From the NCBI GenBank assembly GCA_905220665.1, contig CAJNAR010000003.1, forward strand, positions 310,001-374,000: 64,000 nucleotides of DNA, given 5' to 3'. Positions within the stretch are counted from its first letter, which is position 1, and every line of letters starts with the position of its first letter. A program made the position numbers and the translations under genes. Positions 1 to 10,451 of this stretch are shown here, piece after piece. This DNA comes from Albugo candida. Lineage: Eukaryota; Oomycota; Peronosporomycetes; Albuginales; Albuginaceae. Under the pieces are notes generated by a model. The model was not told where the DNA came from, did no database searches, and saw only the letters and a list, made by a program, of their open reading frames with translations.

Positions 1-2
1 AC

Positions 3-479
3 GACGAAGAACAAGCTTTGCTCGATACACATTTTCCCGATATCACTTTTCAGAAAGAGGGAGTACAGCTGATGACATATCAAGATGGCGTTCCAGGTTG
101 TCCTGATCTTCAGAGAATGACCTTGTGGAAAATCGTAATGGATCTCGTCGACTCGGATGCGAGTGATGAGGATACCAGTACAAACGTGTACCCGTTAGAC
201 ACGAAGGAGACAATGAAGGCTGATAGCAAGTCGGTTCAAAGTCGAGCTGGAGATGATCTCGAAATCTGTGAAAAGCACAAACAGTGTGATGTACAGGATA
301 CGGTAAAGAGAGCAAAAGATGTCTTCCGACCAAGGACGATATCAAGACCACACCATATCGGGCCATTGAAAGATTCAAAAATTGCAGATTTATCAAGAAA
401 ACTGATGAATGAGTCGTCCAACGAGGTGGCTCCGTGGGATAAATCTGGGCGTCCATTGTCAATCAATGTGAAAAAGTGA
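3..479 (+). CDS. 3' end of an unidentified protein (truncated by window start)
   Basis: An open frame runs from the window edge (first full codon at base 3) to a TGA at 477-479, giving 159 residues with no start inside the window. The protein is hydrophilic and rich in Asp, Ser and Lys, with an acidic stretch (DLVDSDASDEDTS) and a basic segment around RAKDVFRPRTISRPHH. I see no recognisable catalytic motif, signal peptide or membrane segment. It converges on the minus-strand gene ending at 574, with 94 bases between the stops. The function is unknown; the 5' part lies outside the window and could carry the identifying domain. The coding call rests on the long open frame, so it is moderately sure only. 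Confidence 0.55.
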   Translation, partial: DEEQALLDTHFPDITFQKEGVQLMTYQDGVPGCPDLQRMTLWKIVMDLVDSDASDEDTSTNVYPLDTKETMKADSKSVQSRAGDDLEICEKHKQCDVQDTVKRAKDVFRPRTISRPHHIGPLKDSKIADLSRKLMNESSNEVAPWDKSGRPLSINVKK

Positions 480-573
480 GGTATGAGGCTCAGTCTGCGT
501 CTTCATGATCGTTAATGATTCTTGTATTTTCGCAATCTTTGAACCTCTCCGTCAATTTCGATTAGGTGTAAGA

Positions 574-999
574 TTACTTTTCATCATCCATTGTAACAAG
601 AATTAGATTAAGTTCATCCCAAAGCCTCTTTCGATCTTCTCCTTGCACTGCCCCATGCAATAGCGCTGAGACCTCTTCATTTGTCTGCGCAAACCATAGT
701 TTACACACATGTGAGTCATTTTCCGGAATTTTCAATGCATGTTGGTCTTCGATCCATACTGGTGGTCCCTTTTCCAATAAACGTCGCAGTTCGGCCTTAC
801 AGTCGGATTTCTGAACAGCTTGGATGTACTGTTCGAATTGTGTTTGCTGTAAATGCTGCACAACCGACGCGGAGAATAATGAGGGATGCCATAATCCGCT
901 TGGATGTGTCTGATATTCGCAAAAATTACCTTGTTCTACCGTAATTTCCTCCATAGTCGCCAAGCATTCCATTCCTTCATGTGGTAGTCCGTGCTTCAT
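574..999 (-). CDS. Small conserved-looking protein of unknown function (141 aa)
   Basis: A single-exon frame of 141 residues starts at ATG 999 and stops at 574. It has no signal peptide or transmembrane segment. The composition is that of a folded globular protein: alternating hydrophobic and charged residues, and conserved-looking blocks such as GLWHPSLF, ELRRLLEKGPPVWIED, HVCKLWF and RKRLWDEL. I do not recognise the family. Its ATG overlaps another ATG on the opposite strand (998-1000), and SPC1 begins 95 bases upstream in the divergent direction, so the two genes probably share a promoter. An additional 5' exon cannot be excluded. Confidence 0.6.
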   Translation of the reverse strand: MKHGLPHEGMECLATMEEITVEQGNFCEYQTHPSGLWHPSLFSASVVQHLQQTQFEQYIQAVQKSDCKAELRRLLEKGPPVWIEDQHALKIPENDSHVCKLWFAQTNEEVSALLHGAVQGEDRKRLWDELNLILVTMDDEK

Positions 1000-1093
1000 G
1001 GGAATTATAATCGTACTTTTGCAGTTGCGAACGGTAGTTGATTATACATCCGATACAATGTATATAGTATTTACATTGATAACTAAGTGGATA

Positions 1094-1415
1094 ATGGTTG
1101 ACTATAAAGGTCAGATTCTTGCAGAACGGTATGCTCAATTTTGTTTTGCAATAATTTGTGCGCCCGCATGGTTATACGGCTACTATCAGCAAGACTTTAT
1201 GTACCCCCTCTACGCTTGGGCTTTTGCAACTGTGTTAGCAACTCTGGTAAGCTATAAGCTTTGCGTATGTCATGATGTTTCAAGTGCATTCGGATGAACA
1301 GAGCTCTACTTGTTAGGTCGCACTTCCAGACTGGGGAATCTATAATCGAAATCCAATTCGCTGGAGAGCAAGTCTTCTCGAAGAAATAAGCGATAAAAAT
1401 GGAAAGGAAGAATGA
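1094..1415 (+). CDS. SPC1: Signal peptidase complex subunit 1 (SPC1/SPCS1), 2 exons
   Basis: CDS join(1094..1246,1317..1415), 83 aa. SPC1 is a small ER membrane subunit of the signal peptidase complex that assists cleavage of secretory signal peptides. The N-terminus MVDYKGQ...LAE is the hallmark of the family. Two hydrophobic segments follow (about residues 14-32 and 36-55), then the conserved LPDWGIYNRNPIRW-type block after the second segment. The intron 1247-1316 starts GTAAGC, ends TTGTTAG and joins in phase 0 (CTG|GTC). The same frame is open back to ATG 998, but the family starts at the VDYKGQ motif, so 1094 is preferred. Length matches the family (about 80-100 aa). It converges on the SET gene with 67 bases between the stops. 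Confidence 0.85.
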
Positions 1416-1482
1416 TTTAGGGGAAATAAGAATTCTGCTGGATCCCTTCGTGGGTTAAGAAATGAGACACTTCAGCCACAGT

Positions 1483-2459
1483 CTAGTTTGTTTCCTCCTC
1501 TTCATCGTCATTCTCGATCCCGTCCTCTTGCTCTTCTTCTTCATCGTCATCCTGTGCATCATCATCACCTGTGTTCTATCAAGGTGTGATTTCAATAAGG
1601 AATCCATTAAAAAGATTAATTATGTGGGGCGACATACCACATCCAGGTAAAACTGCAAAGGATTCTTCCATAGTTCGTCCTTGATTACTTCAGCAATGTC
1701 AGCATCTTCTTCATCAGGATTGAACCACTTGAACACAACGTTATCAGCAAAGTGATAATCATAATGGAAGTATGTCATATGTACCTGGAACAGGGAGTTG
1801 TTTTCTTTAACTTCTTTGGCTTCCGCAGTCGACTTCCATTTGATACCGGATGATTTATTGATGGCTTCTTCGTCTTCTGAAAAAGATATTTTTCGCCACA
1901 AAACCTGATCGTGAAAGTATGGGTTGCTCTTGAAAGACTATACACTTGTGAGATGAGAATAACATCGTTCTATCAAGTATCTCAGATATGCCCACCATTT
2001 CAATACGATAACCACCTTTATCATCAACGAATTGAATGTCTACATTATCTAAGGAATCTAGGATTTTTTCATCGGTTTCCTCGATGAGCTGGCGCAAAAT
2101 TGGATGGTTACAAAACTATTCAAAGTAGAATATATCAATGTGGGCATCAGCGCAAGAGAAACAAGTGATCGTACCGTTTGCTTCCAAAAAAAGGGGATCT
2201 GATTGAGTAGTTTTGAACGCTTTTCGTAAAATGGACGACGTCGAATATTGTATTTGTTCTCGATAGCGAGCACCTCTTCAGCACAGTTTTCGTTCTCTAG
2301 TTCCAGTTCTTCTTCAATTCTTCCAGCTGCATCAATTGACTTTTGTAGTTCGGCAAGCTCCTTTTCCTCACTGCTATTTTCCACATTTGTAGAAACTTTT
2401 TGTCGCTTTGGAGACGGCGGTCCACCCATCTTATTTGCCTTATCTTCTCTTCCTGCCAC
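1483..2459 (-). CDS. SET/TAF-I type nucleosome assembly protein, 4 exons
   Basis: CDS complement(join(1483..1575,1638..1937,1996..2115,2175..2459)), 265 aa. This is a NAP-family histone chaperone of the SET/Vps75 branch, acting in the nucleus on H3-H4 and chromatin regulation. The order is as expected: a basic N-terminus (SPKRQKV), a long dimerisation helix (about 30-85) leading into the RRPFYEKRSKLLNQIPFFW motif, the earmuff domain (NHPILRQLIEE, GGYRIEM, NPYFHDQVLWRK, SSGIKWK), and a highly acidic C-terminal tail of Asp/Glu runs encoded by the last exon. All three introns join in phase 0 (donors GTACGA, GTGGGC, GTATGT; lengths 59, 58 and 62). The acceptor TAG at 1576-1578 was chosen because it keeps the acidic tail in frame. 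The length fits SET proteins. Confidence 0.88.
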
Positions 2460-2578
2460 CTGAGAATCGATGTGTTATCGATATTTGGCCAATCATAAAA
2501 TTTACACTGTATATCCGGAGATTGGTCAAAAATAACGACGACACTCCTACTCCAGATCTTTTCTGGACCAAACAGCTC

Positions 2579-5500
2579 TTAACGCCGATCCGACCGGACA
2601 CTGCACGTCTTCTGACGCATTTTCTTGATGATAGCGTAAATCAGTAGCAGTAACAGGACTTTTTCTGTACACCGTGTTCCTGACCTCGTTGTTCTCACAA
2701 TGTTGACCCATTTCTGGGAACAATGGAGCGTGCACACCTAATGTCTTACCTTGAACTTTTGTACCAGATCTTTTCTCGAAAATTCTTTCGCTTTGAAGGG
2801 AATGAACGAGATCATTGAATGTATCAAATGTGATCTGTTGCAAGTAGCAAAGTTAAGGGGAACCTCTGAACGAACTTTGCCATACCTTCACTGTGTCTTG
2901 TGACCCCAATTGGCGAAGGTGATTCTCAATTTCTTTTGTCGAAAAACCGAATCCAAGCGCGTGAACCAGTGCGGCTCGAGCTACGCATAATATTCACATT
3001 TCATTCTGGTACATATAAAATATTGCGACTTACTCTGCATTGTAGACAAAAAACCGATCTGTTCAGAATCCGCCCGGTGGAAAGATTCCCAAATGAGCTG
3101 ATCAAAGTCGTCGATATGAGTCGCCTCGTCCACCTTCGCACAATCATCTATCTCAGTTTCATCCGAGTTAATTCCTTGTTCGCTTAGTGCACACGTCGAC
3201 CCCGTGTAAAGCGGTAGCTCACCAGTCGAATCCATCTCCAGCCTTCGTTCTTCATAACGTCGAATACTCGATGCCTTGTACGCAATGATCACTTCTTTTT
3301 GCAGACGGGCCTCGTCTTCGAGTGTTTTCTTATCTCTAGGATCCAAGACGTCTGTCTGGTCCTTTGGATCCTTAAAATGCCTCCATTCATTCAGCTTGTT
3401 AGCAAAAGCCTGCATCTCTATATCATTCAACCAAGAGATTCTGTGAAGCTGTCGAATGATGTTGAATTGTGAAGGCGGAGGAGGGCAATTGTGAAGGTCT
3501 GGTAGCAGCTCTGCAGCCGTTGCCACATACTTCAAGTCGACATGACCGTAGATGTAAGCTGTCATACATGACCCTAGTAAATCCAGACCGTCAATTTCCG
3601 AATTGCTACGAATGATGCGCATAAATGTCCGTAGCTGTGCGTCATTCTCAGTTCCTCCAGGGACCATCTCATTAAAATCTTTGTCAGCCATGAATTTCTT
3701 CGTGTCGTGTGGACGAAGAATCTCAAGCCCAGTGCCATCACCGTGCAACACGAATAAAAATGGGTCTATGCGTTCGGTAATTTCCGCCTGCAGTCGCGTA
3801 TTTGCCTCTGGTTTGTATCCTTGCCTCTTCTCTTCGTGCGCTGCAACAAATTTGAATTCGAAACGATCTAACGATGCACACATTTGATTCTTATCGTGGT
3901 CCTCGAACAGCAGCTGTCCTTGACGGCAGTCAAAGCGGTATATTTTATGTACTGAGTTGCTGCCAGTTCCTGATACAACAGCAGACTTTTCGCTCGTGTA
4001 AGAAACGCACACGTGACCATCTTCCTGAGCTGACATGACAAGTCCATTCTTTTTCACTACGGTGATGGATCGTCTCTTATCATCAGACACAACATCGGTT
4101 CCAAGTACGATACTACTAAGATCCGCCAAGACGACAGTACAACGCACAGGAAAGCTCTCTTTCTCGTGTGAAAGCTTTGTTTCAAAAAGACTGAGGTTCA
4201 CATTGATAAAGACATCCTCCCACGGCCTCTTTCTGACGACAAGAGTCGATGTAAGCGGCGTGAAAGATATCATCGTTCCATCTAGATGATATGCGATGGT
4301 TCTGTTGTCTCGGTGTGTTACAACTACGACACCACTTTTTTTCGTCTTCACGACCGCGCCAGTTTCTAAATCTACTTTACTGGTTTCAAAGTTGTTTCTT
4401 TCTATACACGTGAAGCGCTTTGATGTCACATTTTTGACATACATGACTCCGCTTGGATACATAAGCACTTGCTTTCCATCCCTGTGAGTTGATAGCACCG
4501 TCCCATCCGGTCGAATAAGACGAGATTTTTCTGCGGTAGACTTCGAAAGCATTCTCTGCGTGATGATACCCTGCATTGATATTGATATCACTATTCCCGT
4601 ACGAGTCGTATAGGTCGCCTTGACTGAAGAAATTTTGGTTTGCAACACCTCTTGAACCGTAAACAGCGCGCCATCTGCACAACTCGCCATAAATTTGGTC
4701 GGATGGGGCTTCTCACTACTAGTCTTTTCTGCTCTCGATGGACGTAAACCAAAGTGATCACTGGAGCAGAAAAAAAGTCAAGTCCGAAATTGGGTCACGA
4801 ATAGATATTTCCTACCTTTCGTGATACACCGTGAGCCATGATCGAGAATTAGGAGTTCTGTACAGACGGATAAGCGCGTGATTTGATGAGAATATGGTGA
4901 CACGATCTTCTTTGATTAGATGTAAGATTTTCGATAAGAGAGGAATTCTTGGTCGCTTATCATCATTGCTTTTGCCACTAAATGACTGCATCTGTTTCCA
5001 TTCAGCAAATGATGGAATTGGCTGTACTTGGTCGGCCGCAGACCAACTTTCCTCGTACTGCTTCCCGCTAGAGAAGTCAGGTATGGCGGCCATCAACAGA
5101 CAATCCGAAAGGCGATCATATTGACTAATAACTCGTTTAGATGTCTGAAGGACAAATGCTAGCCTTTGTGGCAACCCGGAATCATTGAGAGACTCATAAT
5201 GATCTCTTGTGCGCAGAGGAACTCCTATTTCATTTTTCATAATATCTTGAAACATTGTGTACCATGATTTCAATCGAACATGTTCCAAAGAAAGCCCTGA
5301 AATGTATTTGAGTTCGTGAAGAGAAGCAGAACGTTCAGCTATTGAGATAACAGGCGCTTTTGGCATTCTATTCCGGCCATCAGGACCCGTTCCTGGATAA
5401 TTACAAAGGCTCCAAAGCGATTTTTCTGCTTCTCTTATGCTATCAAGCCATGATGGAGCGCTCTCTTCTTCTTGGATGAACGACGTAGGATCGAGATTAC

Positions 5501-6644
5501 CAAAAATTGCCAACAAGTTGACGGCGGCGCCTTCGTGATAGGAAAGAAATGGTTCTATCTGGCCATTCAATGTCGCTCTAATCATGTTCTTACTCTCATT
5601 CCGATCCGTCTGTACGATGGTCTCCACCATTGCTTTTACGATTAATGCGAGACTGCTATTTTCAAATACACTTTGTGGTAAAACTTGATGAAACTTCTTC
5701 GTATCAGAGACAACTCTGGCTGCGTCAAACTGCGTCGCTGAATGAATCGATAGTTGCATTTTCTCAGCATTATAGATTTCCTTATCGTTTGCGATTGTTT
5801 TCGAAAGCTCTAAGACTTCCATCTGCACCAGACTAACAGGTTTGTACCCAGTCTTGCTTCCACCATCCCTCAACGCTACCTCCGAGATGAGAAAATCATT
5901 CCATTTTGAGCCTTTCTTCTTCATTTCTTCCCTGCAAGCATCGACAATGCTTTGCCTACTTCTACACACTTCATTGTAATTGTCAGTCGGATAAAGGCCA
6001 TCACCAGCAACCCTCTCAGATGACGGAGCATCATCCTTCCCTTCCGATACATTATGCGTGTCCACAATAGAGATTATTCCGTCAAGCGGGATCGGAAATG
6101 CATTCGTGAAATTGTTCTGTTCGGCACACGATTCGGTATGCCGTAATAGTGCGAGTACTTCGGTCAAATCGCTCGGGTAGTCCACAAGAAGATAAGAAAC
6201 TGTAGAAGTCACTTGCAGCGTCTTTGGAAGATCAATATCATCTTCACTGAGATCCGAACTTTTAACAGTATCGAGTGCTTTTGTGATAGCTTTTCCATTT
6301 CGCGTGACGTACTGTCGGAATGCTATTGCTAGTTTCTGTGACAGCATAGTTGAGTCATTTATGGTCTGCACTTCATCGGAGGCGCCACTTTCCGTGCACG
6401 CTTTATAATCAGAATCTAAATAGTCTACAATGTCTTTCCTCTTTATAAGTTTATACTTCATTATATCGCTTTCTTCCTTGTCGCTATCATGTTGAAGTTG
6501 TTGCAAAAGCTCATCGAATCGCTCCACATCGGTATCGACATTGGCGATTAATAGGATACTCGAGCGCCACACTTCTTTCTGAACAAAGACTCATGAGCTA
6601 CGTGCACTCATGAAATGCATTCATACCGAGTAATCGTCAGACAT
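2579..6644 (-). CDS. PF6/SPAG17-like flagellar central-pair protein, 6 exons
   Basis: CDS complement(join(2579..2664,2750..2834,2886..2980,3034..4760,4816..6578,6627..6644)), 1257 aa. PF6/SPAG17 is a scaffold of the C1a projection of the axonemal central pair and is needed for flagellar beating. Two long exons look like separate genes, but the intron 4761-4815 (GTAGGA...CTCCAG) joins them in frame. The central third carries repeated beta-type 'DG' blocks (IRPDGTVLSTHRDG, FVLHGDGTGLEILRPHD), as in SPAG17. The N-terminal half has the YLLVDYPSDLTEVLALLR and PLDGIISI motifs. The start is a tiny six-codon exon (MSDDYS) with a GTATGA donor. The three C-terminal exons encode a helical EF-hand-like segment. 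It is shorter than animal and algal homologues (over 2000 aa). Identity is likely from motif memory; the exact last exons are less sure. It shares a short 86-bp intergenic region with the divergent gene at 6731. Confidence 0.75.
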
Positions 6645-6730
6645 GCTTCAGCATAAAGCTTTTGGCTACTTTCAACGGTTGCCAAGTTCGCTGCGTACTT
6701 AGCGATACATTGTCGAGCGCATGGAATTAA

Positions 6731-9213
6731 ATGACGCCGATACAATATTCATTACTGATTATCGTCTTGAGGGCATTCGATTTTGAGTCAATAGTAGTGG
6801 AGAAATTACCCAATCTTGAAGAAAATTACACGCTGATTAATTCAGCTATTGTTTCGACAACGTGCGATGAAGGTAGACTGGAAGACTCTGCCAAGGAGAT
6901 ACTGAAAAATAACTATGATGTCGTAATGGGCGCTACGCTTTCGGCGACATCGGATAAGGCTCATTTCCAACATTTCGTACGTCTCTAATGTCTAATTTAC
7001 TCGATATATTCTTCTTATTTATACCAGAGGATTCTGTATAGAAAACTATTGATGCGCTGTTCGCAGCACAAGCTATCGCGCACGAAGATTTTGCGCTCGG
7101 GGCAAATCAGTTCCGGTACTTAACGAGACATTGCCTTATTGATATATTATCATGCTGATTCTCATTTATTAGCACAATATTAACATATCAGAAGCCGAAT
7201 GGACGGATTCCTCATCTTGTGTATGGTCCATCTGTACCTCGCGAGTGGAATTGGATCTCGAAAGCAGCAACATTTTATCCCGGTCCGTCTTTTTGGATGA
7301 ATGTTTCGTCAGAATCAACACGGGAAGAGACGAATGGATCAAATGAATCACAAAGACGATCACAGTTTCTGACTTCGACACTCTCAGTGCCTCCACTTGC
7401 CGCTGATATCGCATTAAATATTTTCAGACTTGCACCGTTTGATACCATGATGGGATCTGTAACATATAAAGCCATCGCCATTGAATTTCTTTGTGAAGCA
7501 TATGACCCTCTGAAACGTTTTCATCAGTTTTTGATTCGTGATCGGATATCAAATCGTACCACATACGGCTATCCTCATACCAGCGAGAAACTCACACTTT
7601 TCATAGCTATTGTAAGATGCCATTATATATATTTCTTGGTTGGGATTGCTGAATTTCTTTGTAGCATCCATGGGAAACGTTATCGCCTTGGTCACAGCAT
7701 TGGGAACCTTATTTGCACCAATTCAAACATCGTCCAGATTATGATCAAATTATTCACAATTTACAAATACCGGAAGAAGTAAAAAGTCGATTTATTGATG
7801 GAAGCCGAGTTATGATCTCGGAATCTGAGGCAGATATCATACAAAACTACTATAAACCAATGCTGTATGTTGCTCAAAAGGTGACTCGAAATGTATCAAG
7901 TGTTTACGACTTGGGCGGGGTTGAAGACGTCGAATTCAACTCTTTCGTTCTGCGGTCCACCAACGCATTAGTGACCATCGGGAATATCCTATCAGAACAT
8001 GCAGCAGTCTGTAATGGTATCATCACTCAAGAACAGTTGGAAGCTGATACTCGCGACTTTGAAAACCTGAAAGTACGCCTCGAGGAATCATTACTTGGTG
8101 ATAGTATGGGAAAAATAGGATTATGGAATGAGACTATGCAAGTAAGTGGGGTCGATTTATGAGTCATCAGGGGATCTGAAAGTCCCACTTTTTTGCGTAG
8201 TGCTACAATGACGCAAGCAACTACGCAATCGACCCAATGCATCCATCTCTTCGAAATATTCTCCCGTCCTTTGCGCAAGAACTTCCAAGCAATATAAAAA
8301 GCTCACTTTTCTCGCATTTTCTGGCACCGTCTGGCACCTTTGGCTTTCTATGTGATCAATTTCCTATTCCGTATTATCCGTGCAATTCCTCTACAGGCAC
8401 ATCGGGCAATCCGATAACGCTTCTCCATTACAATTACCTGATGCATCGATCTTTCACTGAGGTAAGATTCTACACGTAGCGTCCAATATTGAATGCGAAG
8501 AACTGACGAAAAGGACGTCAGAATAATTTCTTTGGTGTCGCTGAATTCTTACGCAATCGAACAGCTTCGATGTTATGTGGTTTTGACGAACGGATGAACG
8601 CAACAAGCATTGGATTTAACACACAGAGCGCCGCAGAAATCAGGTACATTGACGACTATGGCTTGAACTCGAGTATGGCAGCAGCGATGGTACTGAATAT
8701 CCTTCTTCCAGCAGGTAAATATCTCTGTGTCTGACTCGCTCGTCATACGTTGACTCTCCTGTAGTGGCTCCATTTCCGAATCCTGCGGTTCCTCCAGTGG
8801 ATCATAGAATGCTCACGGTGATCATGTGTATTGAGCTCACAGTTGCATTTGGTGTCGCATTGGGATGTTTCATTTTTTCCGTTTACTTTGTTGCAAATCG
8901 ACCACGAGCTAACGCATATCGATGCGAAAACTCTCAACAGATCAATCTCGATCACACGGACCAGGATCGGGTACCTTTGGTAGAGTCATCTAATCGAGAC
9001 GGCATTCCAAAGTCTGTGACTGAAAATCGTGATCAACGGGATCAGAGTTTCGGAGACTCAGGACTTGAATCCACCCCCGATCTAGAAGAATCGCTTCTAA
9101 CGGAAGAAGACGAGCAGGCATATGGCTCGATCGAAAGAGCCCGTCGAGATAATCGGAAGGATGCTCGATGGGAATCTTTGAAAGATGCGATTTCAATTGT
9201 GAGTCCTTGGTGA
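6731..9213 (+). CDS. Single-pass membrane protein with large glycosylated ectodomain, function unknown, 7 exons
   Basis: CDS join(6731..6976,7042..7115,7173..7611,7665..8141,8201..8461,8522..8714,8765..9213), 712 aa. All introns are GT-AG, 50-65 nt, and phase-consistent. The N-terminus (MTPIQYSLLIIVLRAF) looks like a signal peptide. Residues up to about 580 form a predicted lumenal or extracellular region with many N-glycosylation sequons (NYT, NGS, NRT, NVS, NET, NSS, NAT) and scattered cysteines. One hydrophobic segment (about 581-608, LTVIMC...VYFVA) is followed by an acidic tail of about 105 residues. Blocks such as VTYKAIAIEFLCEAYDPLKR and AIHPWETLSPWSQHWEPY look conserved, but I do not recognise the family. 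A receptor or a membrane-anchored enzyme are both possible. The stop lies 22 bases from the converging PhyH gene, so the 3' ends probably overlap as mRNAs. Confidence 0.75.
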
Positions 9214-9235
9214 ATATGTAATCAAACAATATCCG

Positions 9236-10383
9236 CTATATTTTCTGAATAGTGTTATCCCATTCCCGCAAACCCAACAGTTTCTGTCCGAGCTCTGATG
9301 GTCTGTATCCGTCGGGGAACCATTCATCTTCTCCAAATTGTCTAGCATTCATCGCAGGCATAAACTCCCTTGGATCTCTGACCGGTATCATTTTGATGTA
9401 CTGAACCATACGGAAGTCAAAGCCTGTGTTCGGAAAGTTTCTAAGAAAAAACTGAGGTAGAAATGAGGAAACAGCCAGGAATTTATGGCCGTACCCATGC
9501 GGGAGCTGGCTATTCCACACTAGAAGCGAGCCAGCCTTCATTGGCACTCGCCGTATGTTTTCACGCATGTCATCATCATCCGGTACTTCGACAAAGTTGC
9601 GCGAGGCAATGCTGGATAATGAGCCGTATGTGTTTCGATGTGAGCTTGCCCAATTGAAAAATGTACCATCAGTGAACTTTGGCACACAATGGAACCCTCC
9701 ATTCCCTTCCGGGCAATCGGATAACGTGAGAAGACCTTGCACTCGAATCGATCCATATTCTTCTTTCTCACGTAATGACAGAGGCCTGGGTCCAAACCCC
9801 GCAGCTGAAGTTCCAAGGTGAAAAGGATTTAAATCCCAATGCAGCCAATCCTTTTTGGTCTGCCAATTGTCCTGGAACGCATCCTCAGGCATGGATGCAT
9901 TTATGTCGGCTCTTCCTCGTACTCTAGCTGGCCTCATAACACCATATCGATCGATGCTTACCCAGAGTTCTGTCGACTGTAGGATATTGCTGAATGCTTG
10001 ATAAACAAGTGGATTCTCGCGATTTTGCCAAGCTTGAGGCTGCCGATTCACCCAGGTCGAATCCAGTTTCTTCATGCGTTTCCAGTACGGAAAAGCGCCC
10101 ATGAATCCTCCATTCTTACATATTTTTGAAGGCCAATTCTCGTTTCCCCATGAGCTCGGATCATCGCGTTTTACGTTACCATCTTCCTCAATGTATTCCC
10201 AAATCTGAATAGAGGAGAAAATAGTGGCACAGACGACACAAAGTCAGGCGAGATTCTAACCTCATTGACAGAACGTTCAATTTCATCCGAATTGAGAACA
10301 TCTTCAATAACAACGTATCCATTCTCCTTAAATGACGTGACGTAATCGTCGACTTGATGCGATTTGAATCCTCCCGTATCCAT
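9236..10383 (-). CDS. Phytanoyl-CoA dioxygenase (PhyH) family 2-oxoglutarate/Fe(II) oxygenase, 2 exons
   Basis: CDS complement(join(9236..10204,10261..10383)), 363 aa. The family hydroxylates small molecules or lipids using Fe(II) and 2-oxoglutarate; the substrate here cannot be told. The N-terminus has the family signature of an entry helix (FKENGYVVIEDVL). The iron ligands appear as HxD in WLHWDLNPFHLG and a distal His in LLVWNSQLPHGYG. A typical mid-domain block, RVQGLLTLSDCPEGNGGFHCVP, lies between them. The intron 10205-10260 has a GTTAGA donor and CTATTCAG acceptor and joins GAG|ATT in phase 0. No targeting signal is obvious. The neighbour upstream ends 68 bases away on the same strand. 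The PhyH assignment is firm; the biological role is open. Confidence 0.85.
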
Positions 10384-10451
10384 TTTAATACCAGGCCAAT
10401 GTTGTGCCTTATTGGCGTTATTTCAGCGCTTATCGGCCTCTGTTTTTCCGC

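Noticed and set aside
998..1093. Longer SPC1 start at ATG 998
   Set aside because: The frame is open, but the family begins at the VDYKGQ motif, so the extra 32 residues are unlikely; the ATG also overlaps the start of the opposite-strand gene.
4387..4700. A gene boundary between two PF6-like ORFs at 4690
   Set aside because: The 55-nt intron 4761-4815 joins both in one frame; one protein is the simpler model.
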